Shown piece by piece: positions 7,660 through 15,251 of a stretch of 50,761 bases of DNA (positions within the stretch are counted from its first letter, which is position 1; each line of letters starts with the position of its first letter). The notes under the pieces were generated by a model. That model had not been told where the DNA came from and did no database searches. It saw only the letters and a list, made by a program, of their open reading frames with translations. The DNA is taken from assembly GCA_903929045.1 (NCBI GenBank), contig CAIYTE010000154.1, positions 1 to 50,761 on the forward strand, read 5' to 3'. A program made the translations under genes and the position numbers. Origin of the DNA: an uncultured Hyphomicrobiales bacterium (GTDB lineage: Bacteria; Pseudomonadota; Alphaproteobacteria; Rhizobiales; Xanthobacteraceae).

Positions 7660-9225
7660 TCACCTTCCATCCATGTGCGCCAAAATTTCGTCCCACATGG
7701 CGCAGTCATTCGCCGCGCCGTAGCCGGCGGTCGGCTTGGGCGCGGGGAGGTTGAGCGCCTGCACATTGTCCTGCTGCGCCGCGTAAGGCTTCCACTGCGG
7801 CGGCTTGCTTTTGCCGCCGTTGGGATTGCCGGTGCGCGCGAACGAAGTCCAGTAATCCACCATCATGTCCGACAGCTTTTCCTGCTCGGCGCTCAGCGGG
7901 TGCGCGGTGCCTTGTCCGCCCTTGAACAGCGGAAACAGGAATTGCAGTTCGGCGGTGTGATAGGCGCGCATCGGATAGCTCATCGCCTTGAAGTAGGAAG
8001 GCGCCGTGCGGTCCTCGAACTGATAGGCATAGACCGGTGCGCGCTTCGCCCAGGTGATGTCGAGCAGCCGTGCGACGCAAGCCTTGGCGCCCTGGGCCAT
8101 CGCGATCTCTGCGAGGCTCGGGCTGCCGAATTCCGCGATGGAGTATTTGGCGATGAGTTTGTCGGCATTCTCCGCGCCGTATGACGCGGCGAATTTCTTG
8201 TATTCTTCCTCGGTTCGCGCCTTGCCGCTGTTGAGCTCCGGCATGAAGAAGGCCTGCTCGTCCTTCACCAGGCCGGTGATCATCGGAACGGCGTTGTATT
8301 GGCCGGCCTGATATGCGGCGAGCGCCGATTTGGTGATGACGGTGCCGTCGACCGACGGGAAATCGACCACCTTGCTGACGATCCCACCCTGGTTCTTCAG
8401 CACCTGTTCGACGCTCAGCGCGCGCAGGCATGTGGCGCTCTGGTCGGTGCAACCGGCGGAGGTCGCGAAGTCCTCGCCGAGCTTGCGCGCAAATTCGGGC
8501 GAGGTCACGCCGATGCGCACGCCGCTCTCGTTGATAGCCTTGTTAAACAAGCCCTTCGACAGCGGCGATTGCATGTTGGCCATCACCGCGGTGCCGCCGC
8601 CAGACTGGCCGAAGATGGTGACGTTGCTGGGGTCGCCGCCGAACGCGGCGATGTTCGCCTTCACCCACTTCAACGCGGACTGCTGGTCCATGATGCCGTA
8701 GTTGATGGCGGGATGGCCTTCGCCGTTGATCGCCGGGTGCGAGAAGAAGCCGAGCGCGCCGACGCGATAATTGATCGTGACGACGACAACGCCGCCGCGC
8801 TTGACGAGCTTGCTGCCGTCATAGTCGTTGCTTTCACCACTGAACAAGCCGCCGCCGTGAAACCAGACCATGACCGGCCGCTTCGCCCGCGTCGCTGTTG
8901 TTTTATCCGGCGTGTAGACGTTGAGGTACAAGCAGTCTTCCGTGTTGCTCGGCGCAGCGAATACGCCGCGCTGCGGCTGCGCACAGGTGCCGCCGAACGC
9001 GGTCGCTTGCCGCGTGCCTTGCCACGCCGCCGCGGGCTGAGGCGGACGCCAGCGCAGATCGCCGACCGGTGGTGCCGCATAGGGAATGCCGAGGAAGGTG
9101 CTGACATTGTCCGCCGTCGTGCCTTGTACGGCGCCGCCCGCGGTGCGGAACAATGCGGTCTGTTCGCCCGCTTGCGCGGCGGTGATGGCGGCCGAGGCCA
9201 GAATGATCGCGAGCAGACGCTTCAT
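7660..9225 (-). CDS. Secreted type-B carboxylesterase/lipase
   Basis: An alpha/beta hydrolase of the carboxylesterase B family, 521 residues, exported by a signal peptide (MKRLLAIILASAAITAAQA). Family motifs appear in order: LGIPYAAPPVGDLRWRPPQP, EDCLYLNVYTP, the oxyanion region WFHGGGLF, the nucleophile elbow FGQSGGG, a glutamate region near GLVKDEQAFF, and the His region YHTAELQFLF. It hydrolyses carboxylic esters, substrate unknown. Cysteines in the GTCAQP/EDCLYLN and AGCTDQSATCLRA areas suggest disulphides and support a periplasmic or extracellular site. It is transcribed towards the insert. Confidence 0.92.
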   Translation of the reverse strand: MKRLLAIILASAAITAAQAGEQTALFRTAGGAVQGTTADNVSTFLGIPYAAPPVGDLRWRPPQPAAAWQGTRQATAFGGTCAQPQRGVFAAPSNTEDCLYLNVYTPDKTTATRAKRPVMVWFHGGGLFSGESNDYDGSKLVKRGGVVVVTINYRVGALGFFSHPAINGEGHPAINYGIMDQQSALKWVKANIAAFGGDPSNVTIFGQSGGGTAVMANMQSPLSKGLFNKAINESGVRIGVTSPEFARKLGEDFATSAGCTDQSATCLRALSVEQVLKNQGGIVSKVVDFPSVDGTVITKSALAAYQAGQYNAVPMITGLVKDEQAFFMPELNSGKARTEEEYKKFAASYGAENADKLIAKYSIAEFGSPSLAEIAMAQGAKACVARLLDITWAKRAPVYAYQFEDRTAPSYFKAMSYPMRAYHTAELQFLFPLFKGGQGTAHPLSAEQEKLSDMMVDYWTSFARTGNPNGGKSKPPQWKPYAAQQDNVQALNLPAPKPTAGYGAANDCAMWDEILAHMDGR

Positions 9226-9473
9226 GGCGTTTCCCTGTTTTCTTCTTGGTTTGAAATCGCATTACATCGATTTGCGGACGACAAAGCCAGCACGCTTCGC
9301 GTGGAACTGAAATGCGTTTGTGTCATGCGGGCGCGGAAGTAGATTTTGCGTAAACCGCGCGCGTCTCTTCTTACTTTTCCTTTCAGGGGAGGCGAAGAAG
9401 GTGCCCCCCCAATGACAGCCGCAACAACGAAGCGTAGGCTTCGCCCGTAACAAAAGCTCTGGGGAGAGAAACA

Positions 9474-9881
9474 ATGCTCAAAACATCCATCATTGCCGCC
9501 ACGGTCGCCGTGCTCGCGCTCGGCGCCGCCGCCTATGCGCAAAATCCGCCGGTGTCGCCATCGCCGATCAAGCGCACGCCGATCGGCAAGACCGAAGTGC
9601 CGGGTGGCCAGTATGAAGTCATGTCGGCGGTGGTCGAGATCGCGCCGGGCTTCAAGGCCGGCCGGCATTTTCATCCCGGCACCGTGCAGGTGCAGATGCT
9701 CGACGGCGAATTCTGGCTGGCGCTCGATGGCCAGCCGGAAAAAACCTATAAGGCCGGCGAGGCGTTCGAAGTGCCGTCAAAGGCGATCCACAATGAAGGC
9801 TCTGTTGGTGACAAGCCGGCGAAGTTCATCGCGGTCTACATCGTCGAGAAGGGCCAGCCGCTGGTGACACCGGTTAAATAA
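9474..9881 (+). CDS. Exported cupin-domain protein
   Basis: A 135-residue protein with a signal peptide (MLKTSIIAATVAVLALGAAAYA) and a single cupin barrel. Metal-binding-type residues are seen in AGRHFHPGTVQVQMLDGEFW, and the second cupin motif is around GEAFEVPSKAIHNEG. Small exported cupins of this kind have no settled role. The start is supported by GGGGAGAG five bases before the ATG. It reads divergently from the carboxylesterase, with 248 bases between them that show no further gene. Confidence 0.85.
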   Translation: MLKTSIIAATVAVLALGAAAYAQNPPVSPSPIKRTPIGKTEVPGGQYEVMSAVVEIAPGFKAGRHFHPGTVQVQMLDGEFWLALDGQPEKTYKAGEAFEVPSKAIHNEGSVGDKPAKFIAVYIVEKGQPLVTPVK

Positions 9882-9909
9882 CAGCGTGATGTAAACTGCG
9901 GGGGCAGTC

Positions 9910-10812
9910 GTGAAGCGGGCGGTGTTGCGTCTGATGGCACTCGTGGCGGTGGGCCTGTCGCTCGCCGGCTGCGCCGGAGTTTTTCTCAATCAGAAGCCGG
10001 ACGAGGTCATCGTCCGCGTCAACGACAAGCCTGAAATCTACACGGACGTGGCAGTGGCGAGCGCCTATGCGCCTTATGCACGGCTGGCGGCGCTCGCTTA
10101 CGAGGATAATCCGAAGCTCGCTGGGTGGACGCGCATTCCGCTCAAGCCCTATGTCTGTCCGGACGGGCACATCTGTGCCGGTGAAGTGGGCCAGCAGCTC
10201 TGGATCAGGCGCGCGGGTGGGGCGTGCGTGCAGGCGGCCATCGTGTTTCGCGGCACGGTGGCGTCGTCGGTGGACGACTGGCTGGCGAATTTCCATTGGC
10301 TGCATCGCCTGACGCCTTTCGACGATTATTACGATCAGGCGCGCGGCAGTATCGCTGGCATCGTTGCGACGGCGCAAAAACTCGGCTGCAAGAACATCAT
10401 TGCGGTCGGTCATTCGCTCGGCGGCGGTCTGGCGCAGCATATTTCCTACGCCAACAAGAATGTGACGACGGTTTATGCCTTCGACCCGTCTTTCGTCATC
10501 GGCACCGGCGATCTCAACGAGCTGGGGCTGAAGAATTATCGTGAAGGCCGCATGTTCGATTATGTCTATGAGCATGGCGAGATCCTCGCCGTGCTGCGCT
10601 TCATCGGGCGGCAGTTCAGTCCGTACTCGGCATGCAATCCGCGCATCCGCACGGTGCGCTTCAATACGCTGACGGGATCGCTTATCAATCAGCATCGCAT
10701 CGGCGCGCTGGCCGACAAGCTGGCGGCGATTGCCAAGCTCAAGCCGAGGCCGGGCCCGGCGCCGAAGGTCTACAATCTCAATGCCGGTTGCGTGCCGCCT
10801 GGCCTGACGTGA
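9910..10812 (+). CDS. Lipase-like alpha/beta hydrolase lipoprotein
   Basis: A 300-residue protein whose signal sequence ends in a lipobox (LSLAGC, lipidated Cys at residue 21), so it should be membrane-anchored. The nucleophile elbow VGHSLGGGLAQH, preceded by VFRGTVASSVDDWLANFHWL, is the arrangement of class 3 lipases. A late region FNTLTGSLINQHRIG may hold the catalytic His. Substrate unknown. It starts at a GTG at 9910 after a G-rich ribosome site, 28 bases after the cupin gene, and is followed by the AhpD-like gene. Confidence 0.84.
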   Translation: MKRAVLRLMALVAVGLSLAGCAGVFLNQKPDEVIVRVNDKPEIYTDVAVASAYAPYARLAALAYEDNPKLAGWTRIPLKPYVCPDGHICAGEVGQQLWIRRAGGACVQAAIVFRGTVASSVDDWLANFHWLHRLTPFDDYYDQARGSIAGIVATAQKLGCKNIIAVGHSLGGGLAQHISYANKNVTTVYAFDPSFVIGTGDLNELGLKNYREGRMFDYVYEHGEILAVLRFIGRQFSPYSACNPRIRTVRFNTLTGSLINQHRIGALADKLAAIAKLKPRPGPAPKVYNLNAGCVPPGLT

Positions 10813-10824
10813 AGGAACGACGCG

Positions 10825-11214
10825 ATGCCCGCACCGATCGAATATGCCGATGCCTCGCCGCAAGTGCGCGCCGTCTATGATGACATCAAGACGTCGCGCA
10901 ACGTGCCGGACGTCAACAATTTCTGGAAATATCTGGCGAACGATCCGGCGACGCTGAAGCGCACCTGGGAGAGCATCAAGGAGATCATGGCTCCGGGTGC
11001 GCTCGATCCGCTCACCAAGGAGATGGTCTATCTCGCGGTGTCGGTCACCAATGGCTGCGCCTATTGCATCGCCAGCCACAACGCAGCGGCGCGCAAGGCG
11101 GGCATGACCGACGCCATGTTCGGCGAGTTGATGGCGGTCACAGGCATGGCCAACGAGACCAACCGCCTGGCCAATGGCTACCGGGTTCCGGTCGATCCGG
11201 CGTTTCAAACCTAA
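10825..11214 (+). CDS. Carboxymuconolactone decarboxylase/AhpD-like protein
   Basis: A 129-residue all-helical protein of the AhpD-like superfamily. The active-site motif is complete: NGCAYCIASHNAAARKAGM with Cys78, Cys81 and His85 in the C-x2-C-x3-H arrangement, as in peroxidase-reducing AhpD relatives. A role in peroxide or redox chemistry is the usual inference; a decarboxylase role is unlikely with a CxxC pair. AAGGAA lies before the ATG, and the gene follows the lipase-like gene by 12 bases. Confidence 0.88.
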   Translation: MPAPIEYADASPQVRAVYDDIKTSRNVPDVNNFWKYLANDPATLKRTWESIKEIMAPGALDPLTKEMVYLAVSVTNGCAYCIASHNAAARKAGMTDAMFGELMAVTGMANETNRLANGYRVPVDPAFQT

Positions 11215-11301
11215 CGGCTGATTGCCCTTATGGGGCGAGTTGTGGCAGTTTGTGTGCAAGGGCGCGAAGTATAAGCGCCCGGCACAGTGTGGGGGAGTGA
11301 G

Positions 11302-11481
11302 ATGGACCGGGACCTGATCGTCAAATTGCTGTGCGTGTCGTTCGTGGCGGCGATCATGCTGCCGTTCGGCTCGCTGGCCTTTCCGTTTTTGAGCGGCCTG
11401 CTGACCGGCCCGCAGTTCCTGGCCATCGAAGCTATTGTCGGCGCCAGCCTCGGCTTCGGTATTTCCTCCGCGCTGACCTGA
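11302..11481 (+). CDS. Small membrane protein
   Basis: A 59-residue protein that is nearly all hydrophobic: LIVKLLCVSFVAAIMLPFG and a second segment IEAIVGASLGFGISSALT, so probably two membrane helices. GGGGGAG at 11291-11297 fits the ATG at 11302 better than the upstream GTG at 11287. No family is recognised. A hairpin terminator follows at 11503. Confidence 0.62.
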   Translation: MDRDLIVKLLCVSFVAAIMLPFGSLAFPFLSGLLTGPQFLAIEAIVGASLGFGISSALT

Positions 11482-11502
11482 TCAAGCGACCGCGAAAACG
11501 CG

Positions 11503-11536
11503 AAAAGCCCCGGCGCCGGACGGCACCGAGGCTTTT
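11503..11536. terminator. Intrinsic terminator between convergent genes
   Basis: AAAAGCC (11503-11509) pairs with GGCTTTT (11530-11536) around a GC-rich centre. Flanking A and T runs allow it to act for the forward small-membrane gene and the reverse gene at 11558. Confidence 0.75.
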
Positions 11537-11557
11537 GCTTTATCCTACGCGACTGAC

Positions 11558-11881
11558 TTAGCGGCCGCCATTCGGCGACTGAGCGGGCGACGGCGCAGGG
11601 GCCGATGGCATCATCGGCGATGACGCGCCCGAGCCGGTGGTGCTCGGCGGGGTTACATTACGCGGAGCGGTCGAGCTGGAAGTTGTCGCCGGCGGCGCAT
11701 TGTTGGCGGTCGTCGCCGGGTCGGCATTCCAGCCGGCCACCACGATAAAGGCGATGAGGGCGAGCACGGCGAGGCCCGCAACCCAGCCCCAGATGCCACC
11801 GGCGGGTTCTTCCTGACGCAACACCGGATCGCTCAACCGGGGATCGGTCGTGCGCGGATCGGTAAAACGCGGGTCGGACAT
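11558..11881 (-). CDS. Single-pass membrane protein with DPR/TDP repeat head
   Basis: A 107-residue protein. The N-terminus carries short repeats (DPRFTDPRTTDPRLSDP), then one membrane helix (GWVAGLAVLALIAFIVVAGW), then a low-complexity Pro/Ser/Thr/Ala tail. The start at 11881 is fixed by AGGAGGAATTGCC before the ATG; an upstream in-frame ATG at 11950 lacks such a site. No function is assigned. The tail would face the periplasm or cytoplasm depending on topology, which is not determined here. Confidence 0.66.
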   Translation of the reverse strand: MSDPRFTDPRTTDPRLSDPVLRQEEPAGGIWGWVAGLAVLALIAFIVVAGWNADPATTANNAPPATTSSSTAPRNVTPPSTTGSGASSPMMPSAPAPSPAQSPNGGR

Positions 11882-12004
11882 GGCAATTCCTCCTGCTGAG
11901 CGGACAATTGATGATGTCGTTTCGAGCAGGGAAAACCCGCAAACCCGCATTCAGGTTCCGGGAACCCGTCAAATGCGCGGCAGTTATGCGCCGTGTATCG
12001 GTCT

Positions 12005-12196
12005 TTAGGCGTGCTTCTTCTTGGGTTCCGTGAAGCGCACGGCGAATACCCAAGCAATCCCGAACATGGCAAAGAAGCAGGCGAGGAACACCGGCAGGCC
12101 CAAGGTGGTCGAATAGGCTTCCACAACCCGGCCGATGAGATACGAGCCAAATTCGCCGATGATGACGAACACGATGTATACGGCCATGAGCTGCAT
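12005..12196 (-). CDS. Small two-helix membrane protein
   Basis: Sixty-three residues with two hydrophobic helices (LMAVYIVFVIIGEFGSYLIG and LGLPVFLACFFAMFGIAWVF) and a basic C-terminus (EPKKKHA). GGAGGGG precedes the ATG at 12196. No family is assigned; a Glu inside the first helix (GEFGSY) is notable. Confidence 0.66.
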   Translation of the reverse strand: MQLMAVYIVFVIIGEFGSYLIGRVVEAYSTTLGLPVFLACFFAMFGIAWVFAVRFTEPKKKHA

Positions 12197-12315
12197 CTGA
12201 GAGTCCCCTCCGAAAAACGACTGATTTTGCCGGATCCTATCACGGGCTTTTAGACGAAAGGCGGGTAAGTACGGAATTTTACAGGAAAGTTATATCGCCT
12301 TTTCGCCCTCCCATT

Positions 12316-12345
12316 CGCTCTCTTGCGCTCTCTTACCCTCTCTTG
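12316..12345 (+). repeat. Three-copy 10-bp pyrimidine-rich tandem repeat
   Basis: Three consecutive copies of about CGCTCTCTTG (12316-12325, 12326-12335, 12336-12345) end 15 bases before the EamA ATG. The only purines are the spaced G or A residues. No Shine-Dalgarno is visible for the downstream gene. Confidence 0.7.
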
Positions 12346-12360
12346 CCCCGCCGGGACCTC

Positions 12361-13290
12361 ATGCCGAAACAATCTCTCGCCACCGCGGCCCTTGCCGGCG
12401 CGCCTGTCCTGTTCGTGCTGCTGTGGAGCACCGGCTTCATCGGCGCGCGCTACGGATTGCCCTATATCGAGCCGCTGACGTTTCTCGCCGTGCGCATGGT
12501 GTTCGTGGTCGCCATTCTGGGCTGCGTCGTGCTGGCGGTGCATGCGCGCCGGCCGACCGCCGTTGAAACCGGCCACAGTCTGATCGCCGGGTTCATGACC
12601 CACGGTTGGTATCTGGGCGGCGTCTTCATCGCCATCAGCCAGGGTGTGCCGGCCGGCATTTCGGCGCTGATCCCGGGATTGCAGCCGATCCTCACCTCGA
12701 CCATCGCCAACCGTTTCATGGGCGAGACGGTGACGCGGCTGCAATGGGTCGGCCTGGTGCTCGGCCTTTGCGGTGTCGCGCTCGTGCTGCACGACCGCAC
12801 CATGCTTGCCGCGGCAACGCCGCTCGGCTGGGTCATGAGCGTGGTGTCGCTGCTCGGCATTACGCTCGGCACGCTCTATCAGAAGCGGTTCTGCGGCAAC
12901 ATCGACTGGCGCAGCGGCAACCTCGTGCAATATTCCGGCGCGCTGGTGGTGTTCGCCGCCGGCAGCTTCGCCTTTGAAACGCGCACCGTGCACTGGACCG
13001 GCGAGCTCGTCTTCGCCATCGCCTGGCTGGTGATCGTGCTATCGCTCGCCGCCGTCGCGCTGATGTACTGGCTGATCCGCCGTTCGGCCGCGACCGGTTT
13101 TGCCAGCCTGTTCTATCTCGTGCCCGCCGTCACCGCGCTGATGGCCTATCTGCTGTTTGGGGAAAAGCTCGACGCGGTGTCCATCGCCGGCATGGTGATC
13201 TGCGCGACCGGCGTCGTCATCGTCAACAAAGGCGGGCGCGTGGTGCCGGCCGCGGGCAATGCCGCGGCCTCGGTGACGACGGAACGCTGA
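12361..13290 (+). CDS. EamA/DMT-family membrane transporter
   Basis: A 309-residue drug/metabolite-type exporter with ten predicted membrane helices in two EamA halves. The first begins VLFVLLWSTGFIGARYGLPY, with the conserved TFLAVRM; the second ends LVPAVTALMAYLLFGEKLDA. The family exports metabolites or amino acids; the substrate cannot be read from sequence. The ATG at 12361 is chosen over a TTG at 12343; neither has a good ribosome site, and a pyrimidine-rich tandem repeat lies just upstream. Confidence 0.9.
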   Translation: MPKQSLATAALAGAPVLFVLLWSTGFIGARYGLPYIEPLTFLAVRMVFVVAILGCVVLAVHARRPTAVETGHSLIAGFMTHGWYLGGVFIAISQGVPAGISALIPGLQPILTSTIANRFMGETVTRLQWVGLVLGLCGVALVLHDRTMLAAATPLGWVMSVVSLLGITLGTLYQKRFCGNIDWRSGNLVQYSGALVVFAAGSFAFETRTVHWTGELVFAIAWLVIVLSLAAVALMYWLIRRSAATGFASLFYLVPAVTALMAYLLFGEKLDAVSIAGMVICATGVVIVNKGGRVVPAAGNAAASVTTER

Positions 13291-13698
13291 TTACTTCGTT
13301 GCTTCGAGCACCATCTGCGTCTGCGTGACGATGGCGCAGAGGCGGCCGTCGTTACGCGTGATGCGCGTCTGCCAGACCATGGTGGTGCGGCCCTTGTGCA
13401 GGGCGGTGCATTCGGCCAACGCCACGTCGCCCATCGGGATCGCGGCAAAGAAATTGGTCTTGCTCTCGAGCGTCGTCGTGGTCTGGCCGTCCTTGAGGTT
13501 GGCGCTGGCGGCGGTGCCGCCGCAATTGTCCGCCAAAGCGAGGATCGCGCCGCCATGCATGATGCCGAAGCGGTTTTTCAAATCGTCGCGGACGGGAAGT
13601 TCGGCCCGCACGCGGTCCAACGTGATCTCGGTGATCTTGATGCCGAGAAATTTCGCGAAAGCGGGTTGGTTGTGGCCGTGCGGATTGACGTCGGTCAT
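13291..13698 (-). CDS. PaaI-family hotdog thioesterase
   Basis: A 135-residue hotdog-fold protein. The family's motif MHGGAILALADNCGGTAA, preceded by NRFGI, is present, followed by ESKTNFFAAIPMGDVALAEC. It probably hydrolyses an aromatic or short acyl-CoA thioester in the cytoplasm. It overlaps the end of the upstream hydrolase gene as ATGA (13695-13698) and has GGAAG upstream, so the two are translationally coupled. Its stop abuts that of the convergent EamA gene. Confidence 0.88.
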   Translation of the reverse strand: MTDVNPHGHNQPAFAKFLGIKITEITLDRVRAELPVRDDLKNRFGIMHGGAILALADNCGGTAASANLKDGQTTTTLESKTNFFAAIPMGDVALAECTALHKGRTTMVWQTRITRNDGRLCAIVTQTQMVLEATK

Positions 13699-14321
13699 GG
13701 CAAATCTTCCAGGGTATTGCTCAGCCAGTGCGTGGCGATGATGAGATCGTTTTGCGTCAGGCCGTGGCCGGTGGGAAGCGTTCTATAATCCAGTTTGGCG
13801 CCGGCTGTCTGCAACACGTCGACCAGCCGCGCGGTCGACGCGGCCGGGATCATCTGATCGCTGCTGCCGGACAGGAGCAGCACCGGCTTGCCGGTCAGCT
13901 GCGGCGCGGGCTTCGGCTCGAACGGCAGCATGGCGCGCAGCAACACGGCGCCGGCCAGCGCCTCGGGCTGCGACAGCAGTAATGAAGCGGCGATATTGGC
14001 GCCGTTGGAAAATCCCACCGCGATCGGCGCCGGCAGGCCGTAGGCCTTGCGCGCCTCGGCGATGAAACCGGCGAGCTCGGTGGTGCGCAGTTTCAGGTCG
14101 TCGAGATCGAACACGCCTTCCGCCAGCCGCCGGAAGAAGCGCGGCATGCCGTGCTCCATCACCTTGCCGCGCGGCGACAGCAGGGCGGCGCCCGGCAGCA
14201 GTGCTTGGCCGAGCGGCAGCAAATCGTTCTCGTCGCCGCCGGTGCCGTGCAGCAGCAGGAGCGGCGGCAGGCCGTCGATCGTCGCGGGGATATAGCGATG
14301 GAAGAAGGTGAGGTCGGTCAT
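13695..14321 (-). CDS. Phospholipase/carboxylesterase-type alpha/beta hydrolase
   Basis: About 208 residues from the ATG at 14321 (MTDLTFFHRYIPA). Motifs: LLLLHGTGGDENDLLPLG (oxyanion region), VGFSNGANIA (nucleophile Ser in GFSNG), SGSSDQMIPAAST (acid) and LPTGHGLTQND (His). This is the usual layout of the small phospholipase/carboxylesterase family, which hydrolyses short acyl esters. An upstream in-frame ATG at 14393 would add 24 residues and cross the terminator hairpin at 14358-14387, so it is rejected. Forms an operon with the PaaI-like gene. Confidence 0.86.
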   Translation of the reverse strand: MTDLTFFHRYIPATIDGLPPLLLLHGTGGDENDLLPLGQALLPGAALLSPRGKVMEHGMPRFFRRLAEGVFDLDDLKLRTTELAGFIAEARKAYGLPAPIAVGFSNGANIAASLLLSQPEALAGAVLLRAMLPFEPKPAPQLTGKPVLLLSGSSDQMIPAASTARLVDVLQTAGAKLDYRTLPTGHGLTQNDLIIATHWLSNTLEDLP

Positions 14322-14357
14322 GGCCGTCGGCAGTCCAATTCCAGGGAGCGAAACGCG

Positions 14358-14387
14358 AAAGGCGCGGACCTCGCGGCCCGCGCCTTT
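14358..14387 (-). terminator. Hairpin downstream of the peroxiredoxin gene
   Basis: AAAGGCGCGG (14358-14367) pairs with CCGCGCCTTT (14378-14387), a ten-base stem. It lies 24 bases past the peroxiredoxin stop, on the same strand. The T-run is short, so efficiency is uncertain. Confidence 0.65.
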
Positions 14388-14410
14388 CATCATACACGGT
14401 TCGTGCCGGT

Positions 14411-15070
14411 TTATTTCGGCTGCGGCGCGATGCGGATATAGGGCTTCGGCTGCTTGTAGCCGCCGGGATAGAGCGTCTTGGCTTCGTCGTCGCTGATAGC
14501 GCCGGTGAGGATGACGTCTTCGCCCTGTTTCCAGTTCGCCGGCGTGGCGACGCGATGCTTGGCGGTGAGCTGCAGGCTATCGATGACGCGCAGGATCTCG
14601 TCGAAGTTGCGGCCGGTGGTCATCGGATAAACGAGGATCAGTTTGATCTTCTTGTCGGGGCCCACGACGAACACATTGCGCACAGTCATGTTGTCGGCCG
14701 GGGTGCGGCCTTCCGATGTGCCGGACGTGCTGGCGGGCAGCATGCCATAGGCCTTGGAAATCTTGAGGTCGGCGTCGCCGATCAACGGATAGTTCGGCGC
14801 AAAACCGACGACGTCCTTGATGTCGACCGCCCACTTGGCGTGGTTGGAGACGGGGTCGACGGACAGGCCGATGATCTTGGCGTTGCGCTTGTCGAATTCC
14901 GGCTTGAGGCGGGCGGCGGTCCCCAGCTCGGTGGTGCAGATCGGCGTGAAGTTCTTCGGGTGCGAGAACAGCACGCCCCAGGAGTCACCGAGCCATTCGT
15001 GAAAACGGATCTTGCCTTCGGTGGTGTCTGCTTCGAAATCGGGCGCGAGGTCGCCAATCGCCAATGTCAT
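14411..15070 (-). CDS. 1-Cys peroxiredoxin (Prx6 class)
   Basis: A 219-residue cytoplasmic peroxidase that reduces hydrogen and organic peroxides. The peroxidatic site is HPKNFTPICTTELG with Cys45. The long C-terminal arm (RVIDSLQLTAKHRVATPANW and onward) and the length are those of the Prx6/AhpC-TSA 1-Cys class. No second resolving Cys is seen, so reductant recycling is presumably external. GGAGG precedes the ATG at 15070, and TATATAAAG about 45 bases upstream could be part of its promoter. Confidence 0.93.
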   Translation of the reverse strand: MTLAIGDLAPDFEADTTEGKIRFHEWLGDSWGVLFSHPKNFTPICTTELGTAARLKPEFDKRNAKIIGLSVDPVSNHAKWAVDIKDVVGFAPNYPLIGDADLKISKAYGMLPASTSGTSEGRTPADNMTVRNVFVVGPDKKIKLILVYPMTTGRNFDEILRVIDSLQLTAKHRVATPANWKQGEDVILTGAISDDEAKTLYPGGYKQPKPYIRIAPQPK

Positions 15071-15213
15071 CTCAAGCCTCCAAAAATTCAGAAAATGCTC
15101 TGATCGTGGGCTTTATATAGGCGGAGGTTCCGCACCTGAAGAGGGCGCATGCAAAAGAGGACGTTCGCATCGCGACGTCATCCGCTCGGAGAATAAACCA
15201 GCGGCCAGAGTTG

Positions 15214-15239
15214 GCCGGGGGATAAAGATTTCCCCCGGC
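15214..15239 (-). terminator. Possible terminator hairpin of the phosphodiesterase gene
   Basis: GCCGGGGG (15214-15221) pairs with CCCCCGGC (15232-15239), just past the stop at 15252. No T-run follows on the reverse strand, so this may only protect the 3' end. Confidence 0.4.
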
Positions 15240-15251
15240 GTCTTCTGTCGA

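Noticed and set aside
7555-8184. Forward ORF starting near the second direct repeat
   Set aside because: Mostly antisense to the carboxylesterase; only its first 30 codons are of interest as an orphan gene end.
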